Shown: in pieces, positions 52,733 through 60,114 of the stretch
How the letters are laid out: each line of letters begins with the position of its first letter
Numbering within the stretch: position 1 is the first letter of the stretch
Origin: Nitrospira sp.
GTDB taxonomy: Bacteria; Nitrospirota; Nitrospiria; Nitrospirales; Nitrospiraceae
DNA length: 64,000 bases
Direction: 5' to 3'
NCBI GenBank assembly: GCA_035968315.1
Contig: JAVYIN010000007.1
Span: forward strand, 404,996 to 468,995
Made by a program: the position numbers and the translations under genes
The notes under the pieces: generated by a model
Seen by the model: only the letters and a program-made list of their open reading frames with translations
What the model was told of the DNA's origin: nothing
Database searches by the model: none

Positions 52733-53059
52733 ATGAGTGAGAAGGGGATCCTGTGGCTGGGGTCATCCCGGCGGGATCTTCAGGCCTTCCCGTCAGATGC
52801 CAGGCGCCTGGCTGGGTTTCAGCTTCGTCAGGTCCAGAAGGGCCTGGACCCGATGGATTGGAAAACGATGCCGACGATCGGTGTCGGCGTCTGCGAGATG
52901 AGAATTCATACGGCAGTCGAACATCGAGTCTGTTATGTGGCCAAGTTTGCGGAAGCGATCTACGTCCTGCATGCCTTTGAAAAGCGGACAAGGAAAACAG
53001 CGCAACGCGATATTGATCTCGCCAGGCAACGCTATCAGGCGCTTGTGGCACAACGCTGA
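52733..53059 (+). CDS. HigB/RelE-like toxin (phage Gp49-like family)
   Basis: 108 residues of the DUF891 branch: LGSSRRDLQAFPSDARRLAGFQLRQVQKGLDPMDWKTMPTIGVGVCEMRIH, then HRVCYVAKFAEAIYVLHAFEKRTRKTAQRDIDLARQRY, with the conserved LHAFEKRTRKT stretch of this toxin class. Translation begins at or next to the predicted transcription start. Paired with the HTH gene 29 bases downstream. Lies between repeat copies 1 and 2. Confidence 0.87.
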   Translation: MSEKGILWLGSSRRDLQAFPSDARRLAGFQLRQVQKGLDPMDWKTMPTIGVGVCEMRIHTAVEHRVCYVAKFAEAIYVLHAFEKRTRKTAQRDIDLARQRYQALVAQR

Positions 53060-53088
53060 ATGCGAACAGGACCAATGAGGAGCTGCCT

Positions 53089-53385
53089 ATGAAGGTGAAA
53101 ATCACGCCGTCCAGCGGAAATGTCTTTCGTGACCTTGGGTTTGGCCGCGAAGAGGCCGAACATTTGCTGGTCCGGTCTGATCTGATGATTCAGGTCCAGA
53201 AAATCATCGCGTCACGCGGTCTCAAACAGAAAGCCGCAGCCAAAATACTGGGCGTGACCCAGCCCCGTGTGAGCGCGCTCCTTCGTGGGCGCATCGATTT
53301 ATTCAGTACGGATGCGTTAATCGATATCCTGGCCAGGCTTGGTGCGCAGGTGCGTCTCACCGTGAAAGTTCGCACTGCGGCATAG
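53089..53385 (+). CDS. XRE-type antitoxin (HTH_37/HigA-like)
   Basis: 98 residues. The helix-turn-helix lies in the middle: MIQVQKIIASRGLKQKAAAKILGVTQPRVSALLRGRIDLFSTDALIDILARLGAQVRLTV, the pattern of the antitoxins paired with Gp49-like toxins. Good GAGGAG ribosome site. It neutralises the toxin encoded directly upstream and probably represses the promoter at 52697. Cassette-like position between repeat copies. Confidence 0.88.
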   Translation: MKVKITPSSGNVFRDLGFGREEAEHLLVRSDLMIQVQKIIASRGLKQKAAAKILGVTQPRVSALLRGRIDLFSTDALIDILARLGAQVRLTVKVRTAA

Positions 53386-53771
53386 GCCTGAACGATCCCT
53401 CAGAACCATCACAAGCTTATCCAAGAGTGATCCGCTCCCTACCGCACGCATAGCGTTGCCCGCAGGCCATGACGTCATTTGCAATCAAGTTGCCCAGCAC
53501 CGAGTATCAACAGGCTGGCATCATCGCGCGTCTTTAGCAGGGAGGGTGAGGGGCAGCCTGGTCGTCCTCTTGCTCGTGGAACGCGAGGGCCGTGAGCAGC
53601 CAGTCGGTCCTTCTTGCTCGCTGAGGCCGCACGATCGGCCTGTGCTCCCTCAATGCGCGCAGTGAAGGCCCATCTGGCCGTTTCCCTTATGGCAATGCGG
53701 GGAATCCTGAAGGAAGATGGTATTGCGTACGGCCTTGACAGAAGCTGCGACATTGAAGAGGATTGCTCCCT
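53386..53771. other. Intergenic region holding repeat copy 2
   Basis: 386 bases between the two small gene pairs; the structured repeat occupies 53570-53702. The rest contains no supported frame. Confidence 0.5.
53570..53702. repeat. Structured repeat, copy 2
   Basis: 133 bases very similar to the copy at 54419-54554, from TTGCTCGTGGAACGCGAG through CCAGTCGGTCCTTC, GAGGCCGCACGATCGGCC, TGTGCTCCCTCAATGCGCGC, GTGAAGGCC to CCCTTATGG. AGGCCG/CGGCCT forms an inner hairpin. Confidence 0.88.
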
Positions 53772-54008
53772 GTGAGCACCAGGCAACAAAACGAACGGAA
53801 GTTCGAGCAGTGGGAAGACTTGCCTCGTGGAGAAAGACGATATTGGATCAATGTCGCAAGCCGATCAGGCTGGAAAGTTCGATACGTCAAAGAGGTCGAT
53901 GCCAACGAAGTGACGCTCCGTTTCTATCAAGAGGTCTACAACGAGATTGGAGAAATGATTGAGGTGCATCACAAATATCCGGTAGACTTAGGCCATCGAA
54001 AGGTCTAG
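53772..54008 (+). CDS. Small unknown protein, first of a candidate two-gene pair
   Basis: 78 residues from the GTG at 53772 (TTG at 53763 also in frame). Charged and soluble: NERKFEQWEDLPRGERRYWINVASRSGWKVRYVKEVDANEVTLRFYQEVYNEIGEMIEVHHKYPVDLGHRKV. The pattern of a beta-rich small protein with paired Lys/Glu is reminiscent of small toxins, but no family is recognised. The next gene follows after 5 bases, and the unit lies between repeat copies 2 and 3, as the HigB/HigA-like pair lies between copies 1 and 2. Confidence 0.6.
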   Translation: MSTRQQNERKFEQWEDLPRGERRYWINVASRSGWKVRYVKEVDANEVTLRFYQEVYNEIGEMIEVHHKYPVDLGHRKV

Positions 54009-54013
54009 CCGAT

Positions 54014-54277
54014 ATGCCGCTTGTCACCTGTGAATCGGTTGCAGAAAAGCTTGGCGCCTATCTCCATCATGATCTGTCCTTGTCCGCTCTTGTGGACTGG
54101 GCGGAATCGGCGCTGATGAGTGACGACTTCGACCCGGCCCATCTGACGACCATTCGGGATGCCGTGGCCAGAATTGGCGCCGCGGATGTCCGCACATTTG
54201 GACTGGCCTGGGAAGACTGTGAGCAGCTCCTCTCCCAACTCGGCTATTCCGCTCAAATCAACATCGTCGCCCGATAA
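54014..54277 (+). CDS. Small unknown protein, second of a candidate two-gene pair
   Basis: 87 residues, ATG start, helical and acidic: VAEKLGAYLHHDLSLSALVDWAESALMSDDFDPAHLTTIRDAVARIGAADVRTFGLAWEDCEQLLSQLGYSAQINIVAR. No signal peptide. The arrangement (two tiny genes, 5-base gap, bounded by repeats) and the acidic helical character suggest an antitoxin or immunity-type partner, but I do not recognise the family. Confidence 0.6.
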   Translation: MPLVTCESVAEKLGAYLHHDLSLSALVDWAESALMSDDFDPAHLTTIRDAVARIGAADVRTFGLAWEDCEQLLSQLGYSAQINIVAR

Positions 54278-54788
54278 CCAAGCCGCAGCGGGTGTGTTGC
54301 TGTAACTTGCAGCGCGCCCGTTCCTCTAAGGCGATGGCTCTCCGCCAGCTCATAGAGCCGCCGTCTGCCAAATCCCGCCGCATCGGATTCAAGACCGGAG
54401 TGAAAGAAAAGAATCCCGTTGCTCGCGGAACGCGAGGGCCGTGAGCAGCCAGTCGGTCCTTCTTGCTCGCTGAGGCCGCACGATCGGCCTGTGCTCCCTC
54501 AATGCGCGCAGTGAAGGACCGGCTGGCAGCTCCCCTTATGGTGAAGTGGGGAAAGGTGAACGAGGGTTATGCTGCGTGCACAGCGGGGGATGAATTCAGG
54601 CCATTTCTAGGAGAGACGCGAGCGAACTTGGAGGGAGCATTGGAAGGTCTGTCTGCCGCGCGCATTCGAGGAGCGCCCAGGCCGCACTTGTTACGAGAAT
54701 GAGCAAGCTTGAAGGGCCTTTAGGGGATATGTCTGACGTGGGCTGCGGCGAGAAAAGATCCCCTTTTCTCATTTTTCGCTATTTCATC
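54278..54788. other. Intergenic region holding repeat copy 3
   Basis: 511 bases between the small pair and the TPR gene. The repeat covers 54419-54554. A 26-base stretch near 54375 (CCGCCGCATCGGATTCAAGA) resembles one near 46190. A 79-codon frame at 54463-54702 spans the repeat and is not supported. Confidence 0.5.
54419..54554. repeat. Structured repeat, copy 3
   Basis: 136 bases. Hairpin CTCGCG/CGCGAG (54422-54436), then CCAGTCGGTCCTTC (54449-54462) pairing with GAAGGACCGGCTGG (54513-54526) as a 14-bp stem with one G-T pair, enclosing AGGCCG/CGGCCT. Closest to copy 2. Confidence 0.88.
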
Positions 54789-56288
54789 CTACTTGGCCAG
54801 TTCTATCAGTCGCATGGAAATGATTTGTTCCAAGGGTGCAAGCTTATCGGTGTCCTTTGAGCCTTCCGAAACTAGCGCTTCTGCTGTTTTTGGATCTTGC
54901 CGCCTTTCCTCTCGGGCAAGGTGAAGAAGAGCACGCACAACGGATCGTAGATCTTTCCTGTTTCTTGCCTCAATTATGGCCATCTGATACAAGGATCGCC
55001 CTTCCTCAGGTGCACCAGATCTAAAACGAAGCAATCCTTTGGTGGCAAGATATGTTGGTTTATATGCGCTATTGTTTTCGGGTAGGACAATCTTCTCAAA
55101 GCTATCGCAGGCTTCATCTATCTTGCCCTGGTAGGCTAAAGCTACCGTCAGATTGTTGAGCAGTAGAAAGTCTGAAGGATGCATACGCAGTCCATAGCGG
55201 GCTATAGACTCACCTTCTTCAGCGCCTGAGGTGGATAATAATGCTACCCAAGATCCAAATACGGCTGCTCTTTTTGCAAATGGCTCATCTGCTAACCAAA
55301 GTTGGGCTGCTTTTAAGCTCTCATCCCACTGGGACTCACCAATGGCTGACCAAGCTCTCGCCTCGAATGACCTAGGTACTTGGAGCAAGCTGGGGTCCAC
55401 GCCGATATTGTCCGACCTCCTTGATAGCCAGGCTGCTTGAGCAACAGAGTTTTCTGTCGGTTTCTCAAGTGCTTTGCGGAAGAGTTTTTTTACTGAGCGA
55501 ATATTCCCAGCTTCCCAATCAAGCGTACCCAATGCCCCCGCTAGTTCAGAAATGTGCGATGGGTGGAACTTATGTGATTCAATGCAATGCCTTCCCGTTT
55601 TTATGAGTTTGGAGGTTCTTCCTGCGGCACTAGCCACAGCAATTTCGGCCGCGAGCAACCATGGGTCTTCTTTTACATTGCTTGCCCGACGTAACAGATC
55701 ATGAGCTTGCTCAGCGTCGTCGTAGTGGAGGAAAAATCTAGAAGCTGATCTTAGAACGAATCGATTGGAGGGTGCTAAACTTAACGCCATCTGCATGGGC
55801 TTCAAAGCATGAAGGGGTTGCCCCAAGGCTACGTACTCGCGGGCAAGATCCAGGTATGCAAGGGGGTTTCTAGGGAACTCCTGGAGTACTTTCCGAAGTA
55901 GCCGGATGTTTTGCCTGGTAGACTCGATTGATTGAAGTGGAGGATCGGGTAGCAAGGTTTGAGCACGAGATCTATCGGCAATAATCATGTGTGCGAGATC
56001 GCGTGCTGCTTTTGACGCCGGTCGATCCGAATTCAGAATAAACTCGGCAGCCGGCTTTGCGACGGATGATTGGCCTAGAGCAAAGGCTGCTCCAATAAAA
56101 TCTCCTGCGAAGGGGAGGCTGTGATGAGTGTCCCAATCTGCCTTAGCCTTGGTTAGTTCCTCAAGTTGGGGTTTCAAAGGAGTGTGTCGATCCGCAGAAC
56201 TATCAACGCCTCCGAGACTAATGGCTTCTCTCCAGGGTCGCCAACGCGGAACTACTCTTCTTCTGGGATCTTCTAATGATGAAGACAT
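54789..56288 (-). CDS. TPR-repeat protein of the kinase operon
   Basis: 499 residues, helical, with degenerate tetratricopeptide texture in the middle and C-terminal half: AYLDLAREYVALGQPLHALKPMQMALSLAPSNRFVLRSASRFFLHYDDAEQAHDLLRRA, LLNNLTVALAYQGKIDEACDSFEKIVLPEN. The N-terminal 90 residues are not TPR. No catalytic motif. It follows the kinase gene by 5 bases on the same strand, so the two are co-transcribed and it is likely the partner, substrate or sensor of the kinase. AT-richer than the surrounding genes. Confidence 0.8.
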   Translation of the reverse strand: MSSSLEDPRRRVVPRWRPWREAISLGGVDSSADRHTPLKPQLEELTKAKADWDTHHSLPFAGDFIGAAFALGQSSVAKPAAEFILNSDRPASKAARDLAHMIIADRSRAQTLLPDPPLQSIESTRQNIRLLRKVLQEFPRNPLAYLDLAREYVALGQPLHALKPMQMALSLAPSNRFVLRSASRFFLHYDDAEQAHDLLRRASNVKEDPWLLAAEIAVASAAGRTSKLIKTGRHCIESHKFHPSHISELAGALGTLDWEAGNIRSVKKLFRKALEKPTENSVAQAAWLSRRSDNIGVDPSLLQVPRSFEARAWSAIGESQWDESLKAAQLWLADEPFAKRAAVFGSWVALLSTSGAEEGESIARYGLRMHPSDFLLLNNLTVALAYQGKIDEACDSFEKIVLPENNSAYKPTYLATKGLLRFRSGAPEEGRSLYQMAIIEARNRKDLRSVVRALLHLAREERRQDPKTAEALVSEGSKDTDKLAPLEQIISMRLIELAK

Positions 56289-56293
56289 ATGGT

Positions 56294-57349
56294 TTATGTT
56301 CGGAGCCCAATTTCGGCTCTACTCGCTAATAGGTTAAATAGCGAAACATATCTTTGAAGCGAAAACGGGTTTCCAAATTTCATACTTCGGTCTCTTGGGT
56401 GGCCTCGTAATGATGGATCAGGATCACATAATTGGCTCAGTGCTTCACGTAGCTCTGATCTAAACTCAGCCGGGAACTCATGTGCTGAATAATCCAGTGC
56501 GTCAGCGAAAGCTGCTCTAAGATATGGAAGCACTTCTTCGTAGGTTCCGTGCCAGTTGAGCCAATGAAATCGCTCATCGAGAGTCATTTGAATGAGCTGT
56601 GTCATGCTCAGGGTTGTAAAAAAAGATGAGATCATACTTCCCAAAAGGTAGGCGTCGCAGCCCATCCGTCTTGCTTCCCATGAGCTAGGAGCTGAGCCGT
56701 AGAGAAGCTCGGGTGGTGCATAGCGCTGCTCACCTGGAATAACAAGGTCGTAATGCGGTGGCTCAACTCCTCGAGCAGCAGCCCGACCGACATCGGCTAT
56801 CTTTGAAGATGAGGCATCATCGAAGACCAAAACATTAGACGGTTTGAGGTCTTGATGCGCTACATTTATCGAGTGAAGCTGTTCCACCCCTAATGCAATA
56901 TGGTGTAGTGATCGAAACATCCATGCGATATCAACCTGGTCTGCCTTCGCAAGTTGTGAGCGAATATCCCCATCAGCAAGTTCGAATATTATGTACTGGA
57001 CCGTAGATGGAGGAGGAATTCCTGGTACAGTAACGGCCCCATCATCCAAGGCTGTCACAACTCGGGATAGCTTTCTATCTCTGCATCTGTGTAATAGGTC
57101 ACATTCAAACACAAACGCGTCAATATATGGTTTTAGGGCTACTGCTGGATTTGTATGGTCCGAAAGTCTTGAGAAAAAATCCAGTGCTTTGACGTAGCCT
57201 TGTTTCCCATCTTTGTGCTGGGCAATATATCCACAAGAGAAGAAGCCTCCTGTGCTGGTCCCATGCTTTTCCACTCTTTTTAGGACATGCCAATCATTGG
57301 CAAGAGTCAAGCCCTCTAAGAGTTCATGGGGAAATGTTCTGGTTGTCAT
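56294..57349 (-). CDS. Hanks-type serine/threonine kinase (variant catalytic loop)
   Basis: 351 residues, protein kinase fold with no transmembrane helix. Gly-rich stretch GTSTGGFFSCG (30-40), candidate Lys54 (YVKALDF), Glu82 in FECDLL, catalytic loop HQDLKPSN (165-172) with Asp167, Lys169, Asn172, and DVG (186-188) in place of DFG; then the activation segment GEQRYAPPELL. HRD is replaced by HQD, which keeps Asp. This looks active but belongs to a divergent branch. Three-gene unit with HTH upstream and TPR downstream; AT-rich, suggesting transfer. Strong AGGAGGAGT ribosome site. Confidence 0.85.
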   Translation of the reverse strand: MTTRTFPHELLEGLTLANDWHVLKRVEKHGTSTGGFFSCGYIAQHKDGKQGYVKALDFFSRLSDHTNPAVALKPYIDAFVFECDLLHRCRDRKLSRVVTALDDGAVTVPGIPPPSTVQYIIFELADGDIRSQLAKADQVDIAWMFRSLHHIALGVEQLHSINVAHQDLKPSNVLVFDDASSSKIADVGRAAARGVEPPHYDLVIPGEQRYAPPELLYGSAPSSWEARRMGCDAYLLGSMISSFFTTLSMTQLIQMTLDERFHWLNWHGTYEEVLPYLRAAFADALDYSAHEFPAEFRSELREALSQLCDPDPSLRGHPRDRSMKFGNPFSLQRYVSLFNLLASRAEIGLRT

Positions 57350-57364
57350 GACTCCTCCTGGAAA

Positions 57365-57727
57365 TCATACTTGCGAACGTTGGATTGGTTTGCGCTTCTT
57401 CAGTTCAGCTTCAAGCTCAGCCTTGAGCTCAACTTGCCGCCCCTCAGGTAACTCTCCGATTAGCCTATATAGTGCTACTTGTGTCGATGATCGTGGAGCA
57501 GAATTTTCAGGGGTTCTTTGGACGGCTGCATGGAGCATGTCAGGGTCTAGTTCTAGTTCGTGAGCAATTGATTGAAGCGTTTCCTCAGCGATTCCAGGGG
57601 AGTTGCTAGATCTTTCGAGTAAAACAATGTAAGCGGGAGATTTGCCGATTCGTCTGGCAAGTTCCCGTAGTGTCAATGACTTCTTTTGCCGTGCCTCTTT
57701 TATAAGTCTGCCGATTTTGGACGTCAT
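57365..57727 (-). CDS. XRE-family transcriptional regulator
   Basis: 120 residues. Classical N-terminal helix-turn-helix: IGRLIKEARQKKSLTLRELARRIGKSPAYIVLLERSSNSPGIAEETLQSIAHELELDPDML. The C-terminal half is acidic and helical (EGRQVELKAELEAELKKRK), likely for dimerisation. The gene leads the XRE-kinase-TPR unit and has a perfect palindrome 20 bases upstream of its start, so self-repression is likely. Similar regulators control defence islands and phage-linked genes. Confidence 0.86.
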   Translation of the reverse strand: MTSKIGRLIKEARQKKSLTLRELARRIGKSPAYIVLLERSSNSPGIAEETLQSIAHELELDPDMLHAAVQRTPENSAPRSSTQVALYRLIGELPEGRQVELKAELEAELKKRKPIQRSQV

Positions 57728-57746
57728 AGGGATCTCAACGTGTTTC

Positions 57747-57768
57747 GTGTTAAGTGAACACTTAACAC
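57747..57768 (-). promoter_or_regulatory. Perfect 10+10 bp palindromic operator before the XRE gene
   Basis: Half-site GTGTTAAGTG, two spacer bases AA, then its exact reverse complement CACTTAACAC (57747-57768). Ends 19 bases before the start codon, in the position expected for the promoter or its operator. A perfect 20-bp dyad is unlikely by chance and fits binding by the XRE regulator encoded next to it. Confidence 0.75.
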
Positions 57769-57811
57769 TGCTTGCGGGGCTAAGTCAACTGTAGAATAAA
57801 AAAGGGAGACA

Positions 57812-57873
57812 AGAAAAGTGGCCGGTGGTCGGAAATATTATTGATCGCCTTGCCCGCTCGTGATGCGTGCGAT
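57812..57873. repeat. Short dispersed repeat, copy A
   Basis: Shares GAAAAG, GGAAATATTATTGATCGC and GCTCGTGATGCGTGCGAT with copy B at 59851-59905, about 70-80 percent identical by eye. No gene inside. Confidence 0.65.
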
Positions 57874-58229
57874 ATCAGCTTCCCATTCATAGAGCCCGCG
57901 CCAGCACTCGCCTAGCCTATATCTGACTCTCCAATGGTCGGGGTACTGCTCGTTAGATGACACCCGAACCGACTCAGTCGTCCACCCTTCTAACGCAGCC
58001 GTCGAGCAGCTGTGGCGGGGAGATGTGATTGCGGCGATAAGGTCGTGCGTGCGGAATCATGGGCTGAAAGAATCGTGAAATATACAGGCGGCGGGCTGCT
58101 TTTGGGACAACGACATGTTGTCAGGCCCCTTTGGGCGAACGGACTGTCTCTTGCCTCCCCCCTCCTTCGACGATAGACCGCGTTTGTCGGGACGGATACA
58201 ATGGTGGCCGGCACACCGAAGGACACGCC

Positions 58230-58715
58230 ATGACCTACCGGGGAACGACACCGCCCTTTCGCGGTCCTGATGGCCGGGTCCTGCCTGACAGCATCGCGGA
58301 GATTACCTACCTGCGCTTGGGCGGTCTTGATCAATGGGTGATGATCCGTGGCAGGAACCTCACCAACCCGATCTTGATTCTCCTGCATGGCGGGCCGGAA
58401 GCCTCCATCATTGATCTCCCCAATATTCTGCGAGGATGCCTCTGGTCTCCGAAACTGATGTGGGATGAAATTTCCGCCGTGGATCTCACCAAGACGGTTC
58501 CCGTCTTGCAGATGCCCATCTTTTTCTTCATAGGACGCCATGATCATGTGGTCGCCGGGGAAACCAGCGCCGCCTATTTCGAATCGCTCTCGGCACGTTC
58601 GAAGCGGTTCGTCTGGTTTGAGGAGTCCGCCCATGAGCCGGCGGTCGAGGAAGCGGACACGTTCAACCGGGCGATGGCTGAATGGGTGTTGCCGGTGGTG
58701 CAGCCATTGTCCTGA
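58230..58715 (+). pseudogene. Alpha/beta hydrolase remnant with internal deletion
   Basis: 161 residues. N-terminal half shows the start of a hydrolase (MTYRGTTPPFRGPDGRVLPDSIAEITYLRLGGLDQWVMIRG, then ILILLHGGPEASI), while the C-terminal part is the end of one (LTKTVPVLQMPIFFFIGRHDHVVAGETSAAYFESL and FEESAHEPAVEE). The nucleophile elbow GxSxG that should lie between them is absent, and the protein is about half the normal length (about 300-380 residues). The frame is intact across the join, so an in-frame deletion is the simplest explanation. No catalytic Ser is seen. Confidence 0.7.
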
Positions 58716-58792
58716 GAGACTTCTCGGGAGGTCCGCATCGTCACTCATGAAGCCACACAAGACTGGGCGTCCGCCAAGGGAGGAAGAGGATC

Positions 58793-59839
58793 ATGACACA
58801 CACACGTATTATCGTGAGCCACTACGGCGGGCCTGATGCCCTGCGGGTGATTCAAGAAGAGTGTCCTGAGCCGAAGGCCGGTGAAGTGCGGGTGCGAGTG
58901 CTGGTTGCGGGTGTGTCCCTGCCCGACTTGATGATGCGCGAGGGCATTCATCCCGAGACGCCCCCGCTGCCCTTCACGCCGGGCTGGGATCTGGTGGGCG
59001 TGGTGGACCGGCTTGGCGCCGGTGTCTCCGGAATCGAACCGGGCCAGCGGGTTGCCGCGCTGCCGATCAGCGGCGCCTATGCGGAGTTCATCTGTCTGCC
59101 GCCGCGTGAACTGGTTCCAGTGCCGTCTGGGCTGGATCCTGCCGAGGCGGTCAGCCTCGTGCTGAACTATGTGACGGCGTACCAGATGCTGCATCATTCC
59201 GCCCGGGTGCAGCCGGGCCAGCGGGTGTTGATTCACGGGGCAGCCGGAGGGGTCGGCTCGGCGCTCTTGCAGCTTGGGCGCCTTGCCGGGCTGGAGCTGT
59301 ATGGCACCTGTTCATTGCGCGGGGCGCAGACGGTTTCGGATCTGGGCGGCATCCCGATCGATTACGAGCATCAGGATTTCGTGACAGCCATTCACCGCCT
59401 CACGGGCGAGGGCGTGGACGCCGTGTTTGACAGCATCGGCGGCGCGCATATCTGGCAGTCCCGCAAAGCGCTTCGTTCTGGCGGGCGGGTGGTGGCCTAC
59501 GGCCTGACCGGCTCGCTCCGCGGGGGACGATTGGCTTCAGGCCGTTCAGGCGGGCGGCATCGCTTTCGCGCCATCGCGGTCTTCGGGTTGTATATTGCCG
59601 GCGGCTGGCTGTTCCCCGGCCGGAAACGGGTGGTGCCCTACAGCATTCAATGGCTTAAACGGCTGAGACCGGCATTGTTTCGGCAGGACTTGACCGCCTT
59701 GTTGGATCTCCTTCACCAGCAGAAGATCAAGCCGCTTATCGCGCAACGATTTCCTCTTGCCGAGGCACGACAGGCGCACGAGCTGCTCGGGGAAGGAGGC
59801 GTGACGGGCAAGATCGTGCTCGGAGGAAAGAATGAGTGA
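58793..59839 (+). CDS. Quinone oxidoreductase-like MDR enzyme
   Basis: 348 residues, medium-chain dehydrogenase of the zeta-crystallin/QOR type without zinc ligands. N-terminal catalytic domain with LPFTPGWDLVGVVDRLGAGV, then the nucleotide-binding loop RVLIHGAAGGVGSALLQLGRLAG and GVDAVFDSIGG. NADPH use is expected from the family; the substrate is unknown. GAGGAAGAGG ribosome site. Stands between hydrolase remnant and repeat copy B. Confidence 0.9.
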   Translation: MTHTRIIVSHYGGPDALRVIQEECPEPKAGEVRVRVLVAGVSLPDLMMREGIHPETPPLPFTPGWDLVGVVDRLGAGVSGIEPGQRVAALPISGAYAEFICLPPRELVPVPSGLDPAEAVSLVLNYVTAYQMLHHSARVQPGQRVLIHGAAGGVGSALLQLGRLAGLELYGTCSLRGAQTVSDLGGIPIDYEHQDFVTAIHRLTGEGVDAVFDSIGGAHIWQSRKALRSGGRVVAYGLTGSLRGGRLASGRSGGRHRFRAIAVFGLYIAGGWLFPGRKRVVPYSIQWLKRLRPALFRQDLTALLDLLHQQKIKPLIAQRFPLAEARQAHELLGEGGVTGKIVLGGKNE

Positions 59840-59850
59840 AGAGGGGAACA

Positions 59851-59905
59851 CGAAAAGAGGGCGGGAATATTTTTGATCGCTTGGTCTGCTTGTGATGCGT
59901 GTGAT
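59851..59905. repeat. Short dispersed repeat, copy B
   Basis: Matches copy A (57812-57873): ACGAAAAGAGGGCGGGAATA then TTTTTGATCGC, GCTTGTGATGCGTGTGAT. Lies directly after the MDR gene. Confidence 0.65.
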
Positions 59906-60114
59906 GAAGGTACTGATCCGTAAACCCCCGTGCTAACCTCACTTAGAGGAGATCTGATTAATTCTCGATTACAGAAGGCCCGCCATTCTTCATTTCTGAT
60001 CACGGTCGTAATCCCGTCAACGGGCTGGTGAGGTGCGCGTTCTCTTCGTGAGAGGCTCACGGAGGCCTGTCATCACTCGTGGCAGGATTTCAGACCCATC
60101 GAGAGGCGCTCGCG

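Larger units (their letters stand above)
57728..58229. other. Intergenic region after the operator, with repeat copy A
   Basis: 502 bases between divergent genes. Contains the operator above and a 60-base repeat (57812-57873) found again near 59851. Other frames are unsupported. Confidence 0.45.

Noticed and set aside
52553-54554. Repeat copies considered as CRISPR or integron attC sites
   Set aside because: Spacing of about 0.9 kb and 130-base length exclude a CRISPR array. No attC core sites (GTTRRRY/RYYYAAC) or integrase gene were seen, so only a generic structured repeat is claimed.
54463-54702. 79-codon frame downstream of the small gene pair
   Set aside because: Begins inside repeat copy 3 and shows no domain; the repeat explains the openness.
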